Shown piece after piece: positions 46,560 through 58,573 of a stretch of 64,000 bases of DNA. The notes beneath the pieces are model-generated. The model was given only the letters and a program-made list of their open reading frames with translations. It did no database searches and had not been told where the DNA came from. Origin of the DNA: Topomyia yanbarensis. Taxonomy: Eukaryota; Arthropoda; Insecta; Diptera; Culicidae. Both the position numbers and the translations under genes were made by a program. Numbering within the stretch: the first letter of the stretch is position 1; each line of letters starts with the position of its first letter. The stretch spans positions 26,791,906-26,855,905 of the forward strand of contig NC_080672.1 of NCBI RefSeq assembly GCF_030247195.1. The letters are read 5' to 3'.

Positions 46560-47130
46560 CAGCTAAGCTTTCGGTTGAGCGTCTTTTAATTACTGCCATC
46601 AAATTCTGTACAGCAACCTCGTCCACTTTGTTCGCCACAGGCAGTTTTGGGTCGTCTTCAGGTTCCGCTTGACGATAGGGCCGAGTTCTAGTGTGTTGGG
46701 AGGGTTCTTGTCCATGGGCGCCATCAGAACCTTGTGGGCGTTATACCACTACATGCCCTTCTTTCCGCAATGGCGGTATTCGAAATCCGGCCAAAATAGC
46801 GTGGAATAATCGTGTTGGTCATGAAAGGTAGTAAACTTTTTTTTCATGCACTTCTTCACTTAAATTTTCATTGTTGACGGGCTCGATCGTAATGAAAATG
46901 TCGCATTTCAAACCACAAGTACAGAAAGCCTGCCGAACCAGATATTTCTGTGTGAATTTCGACAGTTTCATATGCTTGAAAATATCGGCCGGTTTCACTA
47001 ACTTAGCGTGCAAGTATTTCGAATTCAAGCAATATGCGAACAAAATTTCCCTGGGTTTTTCTTTCGCTTGGACGACACTTCTATAACTAAATAGCAAATA
47101 TCAAATAAAAAAGTTATCTTTTGGCCGAAC
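46560..47130 (-). pseudogene. Tc1/mariner DD37E transposase relic
   Basis: The minus-strand frame 47097-46819 contains KLSKFTQKYLVRQAFCTCGL, the conserved core seen also at 52180. The next frame contains LFWPDFEYRHCGKKGM, a stop, WYNAHKVLMAP and NPPNTLELGPIVKRK. The second catalytic Asp is present (FWPD), but the position 38 residues later that should be Glu reads Val. N-terminal and terminal repeats are not found. Confidence 0.8.
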
Positions 47131-48670
47131 ACAGTTCACAGCACTAAATGGAAGAGAAAACTTTTCTCTTTTTTTACTACCTGTTATTGGCGAGTGACCG
47201 TTTGTCCGGAATTTTCATTTAAGGTGAATTTTGACAGTTGGTTTTTAAACCGTAATCATATGTTTGTCGCGATTTTCATATTTACCTAGAAGTCAGTATT
47301 GCATAGAGTTTTTCGAATCTTTGTCTGCTTTCACTTACAATTCGTTAAAGAAACAACACATTCGGCTAAGTCGGTGAGCTACAACATTGCCAGTCTCTGC
47401 AAAAAATCTTTTCATTTGTTCCGTAGTCTTGCTGGCCTGTTTTGGTTACAGGAAAAACTGATTCAGGTGATGTATGAGAGTTCTTCATTTATATATTTGG
47501 TTCAATGTTATTGAAGAACTCATAATTAAAACTTTGCAAAAATTGCTAAAAAGTAGTAAAATGTAAATGTAATAAATTGAAATAAAAACGAAAAGCACAT
47601 TCAATAGAGGTAGAATTTAAAGAGAGAGAAAACTAATAAATAGATAAAATGAAACAAAAGAAGAAAGCTATAAATGATGATGTTGTTTATTATAGAGGAT
47701 TTAACCCTAAGGGTCATTCTCCTCCGAGCAGAAAGCTATAAAATGGCATTTAAAATAATGGGATAAGATAAAAAATATGCAAATAGTCAAAACCTGCCAA
47801 CTTAAAAAAAGATCGAAAAACGCTTTTAATCCACCTAACAGTGTGATGAGACATTTCTTATAACTCTTATCACTCTCTTCGGATATTATATCCTTTGAGA
47901 ACATTTAGAACTTGATGCTTCGCGATGTTTTTGATAACACATACTACATGGGATAGTGGCAGGACTCTGATCAAATCAGCATAGGACAACATAAGTGCTA
48001 GAAATCTCAAACCAAATCAATGGGAAAGCGAAAAAAGGGCCAATAAAATAGACATACCAACGAATTATTGTTAATGCTCTGTTAATAAAATATCTATATT
48101 CTGGTGGGAAAACTGAATTTTGCTAAAGGGGTTATATATTGTACTGAAACAAAAAAAACGAATTTTTTTTTGAATCGATTTGAAGTTTATATTTTACTCA
48201 AATTTCCAACGCGACTGAGAACTAAGAAATCAACGCTTTTCTTGAAAAGGGCGATACTAGCAGTGATATCATTCAAAGAAAATCAACAGTGAATATTTCC
48301 AGACTTGGTTTTATTTCCTATTTAAGAACTATTGTGTTTTTTTACATCCTAGATTGCATGATTCAGTGATCGAAACCCAAAACTTCATAAAGTATTTGAA
48401 ATTATTAAATTAAAATTTGTTTTTTCTACTGAAATTGACAAAATGATAGTATAGCCCCTTTGGCGATTGTTTACTTTTTCGGTAACACCTATCAGCATTG
48501 AAGTATCGCCCTTACGTTTATTTACAATAACTACCATTTTACACCACCGATTTCGTCCGGGTTTTTTCAATAGCGATCATTGTTACTATTTACAGCTGGT
48601 ATCAGCTTGATAATCCTAAAAAAATACGAAAATAACAGCTTCGCCGGTTTTTCGAAAACATCTGATTTTA
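47131..48670. other. No gene recognised; short culicid-repeat scrap
   Basis: ttttaatccacctaacag at about 47822 matches the 5' start of the culicid repeat. Other open frames are short and domainless. Confidence 0.35.
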
Positions 48671-49257
48671 TTAAAAATTCTTGGCATCACTGGATAAATC
48701 AAACATAGAACACGACGCCCTTGCAGGTATTTTTTTACTCGGGCAAATACAGGAATAACTTTCTCCCAGTTTGCTTCGGGGTGCTTCCGGTTTCTCCACC
48801 TATAGGAACCAACCTTTTTTAGCCGTTTTTTCGCAGAAATGTTCATGTTTCTTTTATGCTTCCTATATGCTGGGAGCCTACCGTAATTGTGTTAAAAATT
48901 ACAACCATCAGTAACGGCCTGTGTTTCTTACATTATTGTAGTGTACTTACGGCATAGTACTCCGATGTCAGGCAGTAGCCAGAAGGTTTTTTATCTTTGG
49001 AATTCTTCAAAGGTAAATTTGTTAATTCCATAAACAAAAAATCTTTTACCAATTTGTCTAAAAAGCTGCCCACTGCTTGAATTTGCGATGCCCCCGAGAT
49101 GTTCATTGATATTCCACCCCTGTAATGTTCAGCTAGAAAAGCCACCGTCCAAAGTAGGCCATGTTGCGAAACTGATTTTCGTTGTTTACTGTTTTGCTCG
49201 TGGCGACCGCTTCTAATAAGTAAATGGCTGCAAACGATTAGAGAAGGTTCGTTTTCT
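48671..49257 (-). CDS. Candidate two-exon gene end, unknown function
   Basis: Minus-strand exon 49257-48951 follows an acceptor-like ctaatcag. It is open for about 102 codons, including SKQRKSVSQHGLLWTVAFLA and LDKLVKDFLFMELTNLPLKN, and ends at a consensus donor (gcc/GTAAGT). A terminal exon from 48799, after cctatag, joins in phase 0 and reads VEKPEAPRSKLGESYSC... to a stop at 48671-48673. AATAAA overlaps the end. Length is about 145 codons, incomplete at the 5' end. I recognise no domain. It could be a host gene or part of a degenerate element. Confidence 0.4.
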
Positions 49258-49417
49258 GATTAGATTTGACTCGTGTAGGCTATTTTGAATGGAGTTCTGC
49301 CTACAAACACATTGCGAAGCGAAACTGAAATTAGCATTGGGACTTTCATCTCAATCACGGAAAAAAAAGATTATTCAAAGCTTTAACACACAATTTTTTA
49401 TCTTTTTCTCTTCCAGC

Positions 49418-49674
49418 CAACCGTACCGATGCAACCGGCCGTCCGGCGGCGAATGTCCCGCCACGGTTCGGTTCTGATCGAAACGGCACCGCGTCAAATC
49501 CCGTGGGACCTTATCGACCGGCTGCTGTTGCCGATTATTGGCTGTCATGCGGCCGCCATCATCGTTTCCAACGTGCTGAGCTTTCTCGGAATTTGTCAAC
49601 TGTCCGCCTTTCCGCTGTTTTTCTTCTTCTCCATCCTGGTGGTCAGTGCGGCGATTGGTTTCCACAGTCTTAAG
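49418..49674 (+). CDS. Candidate coding exon of an unknown membrane protein
   Basis: Bounded by a strong acceptor (ttctcttccag, ending 49417) and a consensus donor (aag/GTAAGT at 49675). GC-rich against an AT-rich background. From ATG at 49429 it encodes 82 residues. The N-terminus is basic (AVRRRMSRHG), then comes ETAPRQIPWDLIDRLLLPII, followed by two hydrophobic segments (GCHAAAIIVSNVLSFLGI and FPLFFFFSILVVSAAIGF). The ATG may be the true start, with a 5' UTR exon upstream, or internal. Downstream exons were not found. This is the best candidate for a host gene in the window. Confidence 0.6.
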
Positions 49675-49679
49675 GTAAG

Positions 49680-51485
49680 TTGTCTGGAAAAAAAGGCGAT
49701 GGGTGGATGATGATCTATGGCGGGTGGTAGTGTCCCAGCTGAAATAAAATTAATACGTGTCTGTTATATGGCTTTCCAAAGTAACTCAAATGTATGTCAT
49801 CAATTTTCGGTGGATTGTAGATGCCAATCCCCGGCGCTAACTGCGTATCAGATGACTGTTGTTGCGCTTTACGATCCGTATTTCGCCAAAGGTCATTCTA
49901 ACCATCGATGGATTTATGCTGTTTCGCCCCCGAAAGGGGAGTAAATCCTGCTTTATTAAGTCCCCCAAAGCGACCGAATTTTGTCGCCACCGGGATCATC
50001 GGGCTGCGGTGCTCGGTACAGACAATGTGGGTTTTTTTTAGTGCTGCTGGTGAATATTGTTCGTCGGCAACAGCAACAGGGTGGTGTTTACAAGTCCGAG
50101 TTTTGTGTTTGTAGCGGAGTGTGGGAAAAATCGTACGTCTGAATGACAATATATAGTTGCAAAAAATATAACCTATTGAATTCATTGTTCAAATTTGAAT
50201 ACTAGCAAAAATATTCCCTTATCAAGTTTTCAACAGGTCGTGCTTTTAAGTCTTTTGTTTGAATTTGCTTCTCGTATTTAAATTCTAAAATGACTCCAAC
50301 CTACCCTACTCTGATCGGAAGCTCGCATGTCATAAAAGAATTGATAATGGGTCGTAAAATTTTACGGTCGTACATACGCCAAAGCATTGGCCAGCTGGCA
50401 CTCATTCGCGCTTCTTTTGCCACTTGTTGGTGGCGTGGCGGCAGCGGCCAGCGGTAGGTGCGAACAATGAGAGCATGCTTTCGCATGTTGTCTGAATTAC
50501 TTTGTACACTCCCCGATCGTTGGTTAGATTTTTATGTGCTTGTACACATACACACTTTTTGTATCAATTTGTAGTCCTGCCACAGTACAGCACGAGTCAC
50601 TCTTTGTAATAAAATACGATCCGCCTCCATCCATATTAACGCCAACGGGGGATGCTGCAATGTTATAATAAATATTGGAGCCGCTATTTATTTGCATGTT
50701 TACCTTCTTCCTTGGATGTGGGTTCAAATAAACAATATATTAGTGTTAATAACTTGACCAAGTTATGGTGGGAAATATTGGAAGACTTTTCATTCCGTTC
50801 GTGAAAGTTTCAAGCAATAAAATAAGTCAAAACTATGTAAGATGGCTAGTAACAGTAGTTCGTTCACTATGCGAGTCTGTCGGAGCAGAAGGTCAAGTCT
50901 AGCAGCGGTATGTGGTATGCCTGTGGGCGGCTGACTAACAGGGAAAAAGTTTAAAAAATGATTAACTAAAATATAAACGAAGGAGATTTGATGAAAAGAT
51001 TTCCACTCTATTGGCACAATTAGAATCTAAGACCCTCATTGGTTTCAGCGAAAACGCATGTAGTTGTGTTAAATACTATTTTGAAAAAAATCCCTCTCAT
51101 CCTATGCGTCAAGATTCAAATTAAGCTCAATTACATGATACGTGGTTTTGGTTCATGTTCCTGTTCATGCAACGTACTGATTGCTTCAAAATTCATGGTA
51201 CGAGTTTGGCAACTCTATTCCATGTAGGCTGGTTCGATTTGGTTGAAATTTGGAGTTACGAGGCGCCATTTTGTTGTCTGCTGCATAAAAATAATTAATT
51301 TTTACCGCAAGGAGGGAGAGTATCAAGAGAATTCAAGTGAGTTAGAAATATTGAAAGTTGTTAAGATTCGTTCCACACTGTCAGTCAATTTTATTTGTTG
51401 TTGTTTATTTGTGGCTTTAACCTCTGTGGGTCATTCGCCATTATTTTGGGTTGGTGTAATAACAAATCATTTCACAAAAATTGTA
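49680..51485. other. Probably intronic; no gene recognised
   Basis: Follows a donor site. Contains overlapping unrelated frames (49859-50185) and a ggctttaacc...ggtcattcgcc phrase at about 51412-51440. That phrase also occurs, slightly changed, at 13572-13602. Confidence 0.35.
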
Positions 51486-52782
51486 TAAGGGCGAACACAA
51501 AATTATTGCGACACATTCAACAGGGCATAACTTTTTTACCATTGGGTAAAAATCAACCAAATTTTGCACACTTTCTCATTGATGTGTATTGTTTACATGC
51601 TGTCAAACTCGAAGTCGTGTTTTTCGATTCAACGAAAATGGAGGTGAACCAACGCGAGTCGAGAGAACAAATTCTTTCCAAACACCTGGAATTTCCTGAC
51701 CTGTCGCACCGGCAGTTGGGAAAAATGTTGAACATTCACCATTCCAGAGTGTTGAAGCGGTTCCAGGAGCGGTTGACGTTGGACCACGGCAAAGGAGCTG
51801 GAAGAAAACCGGGACCGGAGAACAAAAAGACGGAGGGAAAGGTGAAGAGGATGATTAAAGCGTTGGGATTTGCTTTAATCTCAAGCCGTGATTTGGCTAA
51901 AAAGATCGGCATGTCGCAGAGCTACGTCCAGAATGCAAAGAAGAGAGCTGGACTACATACATACAAGGTACAGAACTTCCCAAACCGCGATGAGCGGTAG
52001 CAATCGACGGCTAAAACTCGGGCACGGAAGCTCTACGAGAAGATGCTGACAAAATATGGCTGTTGTGTGATGGACGACGAAACGTATATAAAAGCCGATT
52101 TTAAGCAAATTCCGGGGTTGGAGTTTTTCACCGGCAAGAGCAAGTTCTATGTGGACGACAAATTGAAGAAGAAGAAAATGTCGAAGTTCGCCTCCAAATA
52201 TCTCATTTGGCAGGCCATCTGCTCTTGTGGACTGAGGAGTGAGCCTTTCGTGACAAAGGGCACAGTAAATGGCGAGGTCTACAAATCTGAGTGCCTCGAG
52301 AAGTGCCTTTTGCCGTTCTTGCACCAGCACGACGAAGCTCCGCTATTTTGGCCAAATTTGGCATCATGCCACAATTCTAAAAGTGTCCTGGAGTGGTATG
52401 AGGCCAATTCTGTCCATTTTGTTCCAAAGGACATGAATCCACCAAACTGTCCGGAGCTGCGCCCGGTGGAACAGTACTGGGCAATGATGAAGCGGGAACT
52501 TCGGAAGAGCAAGAAGACAGTCAAAGACGAGAAGGACATATTAAGAAAATGGAAAAAAAACTGAGAAACTGGTACCGGATGACACTGTAAAGACTTTTAT
52601 GGAGGGCATCAAGCGAAAATGCGTTCAATTTTACACTCAAGGCTCCATCGATTAACTTTTCTTTTGATTTTTGAAGTAAATATATGTATAAAACTACCCT
52701 AAAATTTTGGTTTGATTTTAAACATTATAAGAAAATTGGCATGACATTTTCGGTATCGCAATAATTTCGTGTTCGCCCTTTA
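51486..52782 (+). mobile_element. Tc1/mariner DD37E element, complete ends, dead transposase
   Basis: The left terminus agggcgaacacaaaattattgcg and the right terminus cgcaataatttcgtgttcgccct are inverted over about 23 bp with one mismatch. TA lies just outside both ends (register uncertain by one or two bases at the left). Total about 1.3 kb, the usual size for a mariner. It contains one transposase frame with three lesions. Confidence 0.88.
51638..52655 (+). pseudogene. DD37E mariner transposase, inactivated
   Basis: Starts ATGGAGGTGAACC in good context. The N-terminal half has paired helix-turn-helix features (EFPDLSHRQLGKMLNIHHS, SSRDLAKKIGMSQSYVQNA) and a GRKPG linker. The catalytic core has MDDETYIKAD, KFASKYLIWQAICSCGL, LFWPNLASCH and CPELRPVEQYW, with 37 residues between the second and third catalytic positions. 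Lesions: an in-frame TAG at 51998-52000, the second catalytic Asp changed to Asn (aat at 52355-52357), and one extra A in the run at 52553-52560. After that run the native C-terminus (EKLVPDDTVKTFMEGIKRKC) continues in another frame. Confidence 0.92.
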
Positions 52783-54508
52783 TGGTACTGGTTGTAAAAA
52801 GCTTCATTGCACAAACGCCAGTGGAATACTCAATTTTATTTGTCCAGCACAGGGATGTTTCTCCGACTGAAACATGGGATTACTTGTGCCTTTTATTATC
52901 CCAAGAAGTGCTGGGACCTCTTTATCTGAGCTCAGACTACCGAGACCGCCTGCTTCGGTATGATATCAGGACTTTCTCGAGTTATTACTTTGGGTAATCT
53001 TTGCAGGGATATCTTCTGGCTTTTACAAGGAGACTTGTTCCTCATTCTATTGTTTCCTGAGAGAATAGCAAAAGATGTTCCGTCCTGGGGATCTTTGGAG
53101 TCACATACGCTGGTAGACAGGAGAGTGAATATATTCTTAGCGCTTGGTGGCGTAGAACTCGTTCTGCAAAAGTACGCTTAGAGCACCTCCGAAAAGAGTC
53201 CTTTAGTTTCTCCTCACGCTGTTTGCATGCGTGGAAGGTTGAAAGATAATGTCGACTTTCTCCACAGTAGAAACACTTTTCAACATTTCTTCCACAGGAA
53301 TAAGCCCCACGATTCTTTCCTTGTTCGTCCCAATTGCTTAAAATTATTGTGTTAGGGATTAGGTCAAAGGTGAAGCAAATCCGGCAAAATAAACTCGATA
53401 TGAGTCTACCTATGCCTAAGGTACGAATGTGCTGAGCTCCTTCACGGTACCGATGGCAAACCTTCCAGACAAAACAGAATTAAACGGTTAGCATTCAAAA
53501 TACTATACAACGCTAATTGAGTTACGGTTCTCACTCCAATGAATTGACAACAGTAAGAGGATTCACTTCTAAATCTCTCACGCATTGGAATCATTACTGA
53601 AAGGAATTGAAATTGACCATCATTTTATTTAAAATATAAATAAAGTTATGACGGTAATTTTATTACAAACAATGATCTATTATTAACAAACAGCCGGTTT
53701 CACGGAAATGCATAAAAGAAACAGAACAATGGAGGAAAAATCAACAAAGCACCGCATGCTGCCTGAATACAGTACACTGATAATAGTTCGATTACATTAC
53801 CAATACAAAATAAATGGTACTCAATCTGTCTATCACTTCAATGGGCGCTTTCTGTGAGAAATAATTAACTATAACACTATGCGAGGGAAATGGAAAAGAA
53901 ATACCGATCATTTTTGTGGTGATACGGTTATTTCTTATGCCATCGTTTGCTGTCCAGTATCGGAACAACGATCAACATCGTGCTACAACAGATCTACGTT
54001 ATTAATACTCGAAACGGAAACCACGCCATTGATTTCGACTTCGTTTGCAGGTACGTAGGTGCAATACTGCTTCGCAAGTGATACGTAACTAGCAATATCA
54101 TTCGTTCACTTTAGATTGGTTACTACCACTTTAAGTTTATCGAAGCGATCACGGCCGAATATTATTACGTCAGAGCTTGTAGAATCTGCCGCATATTTCA
54201 AACCTTTTTCTCTTTGGCATGGAAGTAGATCTCAAAGGGCCCGATTAAGGAGCATGGTTAAAATTTCAACTGATTAGTAAATTTATTTTTGTGATATCTT
54301 GAAGGATGTCATTGTCAGGGGAGGTCACACACGAACTTTTTGAATAATTGAGAATATTCAATATTTTGAAAAGTGTCTAAATCCCCTATATTTAAAATAC
54401 CCTACCTCGCTAAAATTTCTAGAAAAACTGCATCTTAATATGACACTTGGCTTTTGGTAATGCATCGTCAAAAATACGTTTCTTGGAGTATAAACGAAGC
54501 CATTTGAA
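52783..54508 (-). pseudogene. Retroelement zinc-knuckle scrap at 53215-53330; rest unassigned
   Basis: On the minus strand a short frame reads EKCFYCGESRHYLSTFHACK, a CCHC-like knuckle of the type found in LTR-retrotransposon gag or LINE ORF1. The frame is not sustained on either side. The remaining sequence to 54508 shows no feature I can name. Confidence 0.4.
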
Positions 54509-54790
54509 CTAATTGATTCTGATTGTTTGTGATTTTACTTTGGATGTTGAAGTCTGGTGGCTTGTTTTTGTTGTATTTGATGTTTTTATCCTTAGGTTTT
54601 CTACGTATGGTTTTTCATTTCCATATTCACAGAACTGACACGTAGCAGTTTGTTGGTCATAGGTGCACAATGTGGTTTGTGCATAGCGGATACCATGTTC
54701 CATGGTCACGAAGGAAGAAGTAGAGCGGCTTAGCCGCATTATTACCACCCGAACACCATCGGCATTCTGTTGAAAAAAATACCCCAAAAG
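54509..54790 (-). pseudogene. LINE ORF1 fragment with zinc-finger segment
   Basis: The minus-strand frame has GVRVVIMRLSRSTSSFVTME, then TLCTYDQQTATCQFCEYGNE, the Cys-rich motif following the RRM-like part in mosquito LINE ORF1 proteins (compare the scraps near 33920 and 44160). About 90 codons, with a stop shortly after. Confidence 0.7.
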
Positions 54791-54954
54791 TCGTCTTTAC
54801 ATACAAAAGTTCCCGTTCTTTATTCGTTGAACCACACTGAGTGGCCAACCCATTTTTAACAACTATGAGTGAGTCACTTTTACATTCAATTATCAGGGAC
54901 TGGAAGATATGAAGTATGTTTAATATTGAGATACTCAATAAGTATTACATCATT

Positions 54955-55100
54955 CGGACATCATGGTGTTACTAGTTCATATGGGAATTTGTTGTGTGAC
55001 CACACTCTTAAACCTTTAAACTCTTAAACTCCGGAACCGTAAGTCAGATCAACTAAAAATTTCAGCCTATGGGAGCGTTATACCTTTCATTTGCAATTAA
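54955..55100 (+). repeat. Culicid modular repeat, internal fragment
   Basis: Contains catatgggaatttg.tgtgtgacc, aactccggaaccg.aagtc.gatc and gggagcgttatacctttcattt, as at 6150-6260. It ends abruptly where the LINE endonuclease fragment begins. Confidence 0.7.
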
Positions 55101-55129
55101 GTATTTTCATGATGGAAACTTCTATGTTG

Positions 55130-55592
55130 GAAAGCTACTAAACAACAAAAATGGCATGACAAATCCGAGTGAAATGCCTCGTGCATGTATACTTGCGAAT
55201 AGTGCAATCGACGCATGTCTTATATCCGACCTCACAACTCGCGATATTTATGCTGACGCAGTCAATATGACTGTTGATTACATAAACAAGAAATACGTCT
55301 ATTGTTCGGCATACCTGCTGCATAATAAACTATTATCTTCTGATGATATCAAAAGGGTTGTATCATACTGTACACAAACTGAATGTAGCAAATCCTCCAA
55401 CAACTGGCAGAGAAGATGTGTTAGACGTAACTCTCTGCTCTGACAGTATTACGCATGAGTTCGAAAACTGGCTCGTACCAAACGAGCTCGAACCGTCGTT
55501 ATCGGATCATAAGTACATCGTCCTTGATCATTCCAACGTATCTCTAGATATCGTCACATTTTGTAATCCCAAATCTATGAACTGGGATCTCT
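55130..55592 (+). pseudogene. LINE AP-like endonuclease domain, catalytic middle deleted
   Basis: The first frame gives ILANSAIDACLISDLTTRDI and KYVYCSAYLLHN, then a jump with a frame change to EDVLDVTLCSDSITHEFENW and PSLSDHKYIVLDH. These are the N- and C-terminal parts of an I/R1-type LINE endonuclease. The SDH motif is retained, but the central block with the usual GSDANAHH-type motif is missing. It ends at SMNWDL. Confidence 0.85.
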
Positions 55593-58573
55593 AGAGGGAT
55601 TCCATGGGAAACCGGCTGACCGCAAAATATGACTGTCGTCGATTCGAACGAAACTTTGCAGTTGTGTTCGGTTTATGAATCTCCATTATTTCAAAAGGGC
55701 GTATACGTTTCTACGTGTACCATTTTCCAAAATTTTTTGGTCGATTACTCCATTTTATACAGCGAAAACTATCTGTGAATGAGTTTCAGGGAATGGATAC
55801 TTCTATACGAAAAAAATATACACTGAAAAAAATGTTGTGCTGTTTTTCAACAAAAACAAAAATTTATGTTAAAAATTTAAATTGAAAAAATACCCATTTT
55901 TTAACTTTTTATATTTCCTCAACGAAAACCTAAAGAGAAAAGAAACATTTTGAATGTGATTGCATGATGGCAAACTTATCGGCGAAAGATGTGACTGCAT
56001 GACGGAGAACTTATCGGTAGGATCCGATGATCAAACTACATAGTTGAATCATATTTTGGTTATTTTCATGTAACTGTCAAATGGATAATTAAGAAATTAT
56101 ACATACTAACAAATCTTGAAGAACTATTAGCGAAGTTTGAAATTAGATTCGGACTATAGGCGGCGTAGGAAGAAGAATAACAAACCGGAGTGAACACGAG
56201 GAGCCAAAACTAGGAGTGAAATCCTGAGAATCAAAAACTACTTGGATTGGTTTGATTTTTTTACTCACTCCCAGAAACGTGTGTAAAAATGATTGGTTTC
56301 TGGCATCCTTTTGGAAACAGGCTGCTATGAGTGAAATGTGTTGTTTATTTTGTAACAAACGACTAGCTCAATCGGGTTTTATTTCACCCAGGGTCGGCTT
56401 TCACACTGCTCAAGGGAGGACTCACAACCTTGACTTACCTGATAGCACTTTTAACGAACGAAACAGATCGACATTTAAGACAGACATAAGGCTCAATGAA
56501 AAAGAAAGTTATACAAAGCAAAAGAGGTACATTTTAACTTATATATTTAGCTTTTCTTACAAGGCGTATACTGTCGTCAGGAACTGTTGGGGCCCTTGCT
56601 GCTTCAATGGTGGAGAGAGGGTGAGGAGCTGGATTTGTAGATGTGGATAGAGCTATCCAAAGCTTGAATGAAGCACCTCGCCAATTCGGTATGTGATGTG
56701 ACGATGGCCGCTCGGGGAAATTGTAACGGTTGCCCTATCCACGGTGCTCGCAGACGCCGGGGGAACTCATCAGTCTAGGAATAGACCCAAACGTCCAAAA
56801 CGGTCGTTCCCGCACTTAGCGAAAGCGTGTGACTCGGCGATAACGTAAGTCTCACCGGTCACCAGCGCCTTTTTGGTGTCCAATGGTTGGGTACTTTTCC
56901 CTGTCCGAGATGCGACGTACGAATGTAACCGGGTCCTCGTGGTGGTGTTGCGTCGTCCTGATAACCTCCTTCGAATCTGCTATCTGGCTTCGAAGAAACG
57001 GAGACGTACCACCGACACACTAACTCGTCGCCACAGTCCTTCGTACCGTTCTTTCGTCGAACGTCTTCACCGGTCTCACTAACCGCGACACCTTTTCGTC
57101 TTCTTTAATTTTCTGCCCAAATTCGAGGGACTTATTTTTTTGACGTGCGGCTTCTTTCAGTGGCTTCCAACGACTCCTCGTTTCAATCACTTCTCCTCTC
57201 CTTCCCTCTCTCTCTCTCTTCTTCCTTCGCCGAATTCGGAAACAGTGGTTCTGCGGTGCGATTAATTTCGCCCGTTCTAAGTTTACCTATTCTTCGCCGG
57301 AGGGATGTTAGTAGATTTGTTTGTTATCAGGGGTGGACGAGTTCAGAAAACGTTCTTAAATTCTATTATTTATAATATAATATTACGTTAGTATGATTTT
57401 ACAAAATTGCCTAAAACTAAATACAAAAATGATGAGCCTTTGAAAAATTACTATGCGATAAAAATAATGAAAGATAACAAAATTATAAATTATTTAATTA
57501 AACTAACAAAAATATCAATGCAATAAATGTGGATCTGAGACATTGTTCCTGTGTCAACGGAAACAATTTGAAACACATACAAATATGCAAGATCAACTCG
57601 ATTTCACGTCCACGTTCACGGAGAGTATGAATGCGCCTGAACTTAGGTAGCGGATGATGCATGATCAGTTGATGCTGAGTTACGACACGTTATGGACTCT
57701 CTATGTAGCCGAGTGCTTCATTTCAGTACAGGGTAACAACACCATACCTTGGCTGGTGGTCATTGTAGTATTTGTAACGTTTGTATATTAGATATTTTGT
57801 GCTTGTTTCGACAGTATTTTAGGCTGGATAACGAAAATATTTCTTTTTTTTTGCTAAAAACAATTTAGTAATACGAGAATAAAGTTTGTTGCGATTAAGC
57901 ATTACACGGTGAAAATTAAAAAATAACTTGAATCTACTTTTAAAGCGATCTGGTATACATAGGTATAGGTTGTATTGCCCATGACCGCATGCCAGTCCCA
58001 TTTGCATTTTGATCATTTTTCAGATTATTTCCCAAATTGTCTTTAATTGGCATGAAGTTTAATAAAATGAAGATGAAGGAGACCCGGTTATTCTAATGCA
58101 CTGTAAAAAGTATCCGTTCAGTTGGCTCCACTTTAAATTTAACCGCATAAAACTCCCATAACTCTAGTTCTAACACATAGAATATACTGCAAACCTAGTT
58201 TATACACTTAATTTTTTTCTGCTGTATCTCAGTTTTTTTGTAAGTTTTGCCGAAGTCCAAACAGCTGAGATCACTGAGAACATTTTTTCTTGTTGAGATC
58301 TAGGTAAAAGCGACATTTGATAGCAAAGACACGGAAAATATTTCACCGAAAATTAGTAAATAAATGTTACCTTACTGAGATATTAGTTTTAACCGTTGTG
58401 TCCGACGCGGTACCCGGGACCCCCTTTTTAGGTTTCAATTAATGAAATTTCCATGTTTTATCCATAGCTGGAAATTGAAACTTTGTGACATCATAGAACA
58501 TCACAAAGTCAAGCTTTTGGGTTAATAACATTGTTGATAAAGTAAGGGGGAGTGAGGAGGGACTCCTGAATTT
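55593..58573. other. No gene recognised; GC-rich stretch at 56650-57350
   Basis: 56650-57350 is markedly GC-richer, with CpGs and pyrimidine runs (ctctctctctctc at about 57205). It has no convincing frame; 56873-57082 and 57145-57375 are open but domainless. It may be a retroelement 5' region or a host regulatory segment. The rest is AT-rich. Confidence 0.3.
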
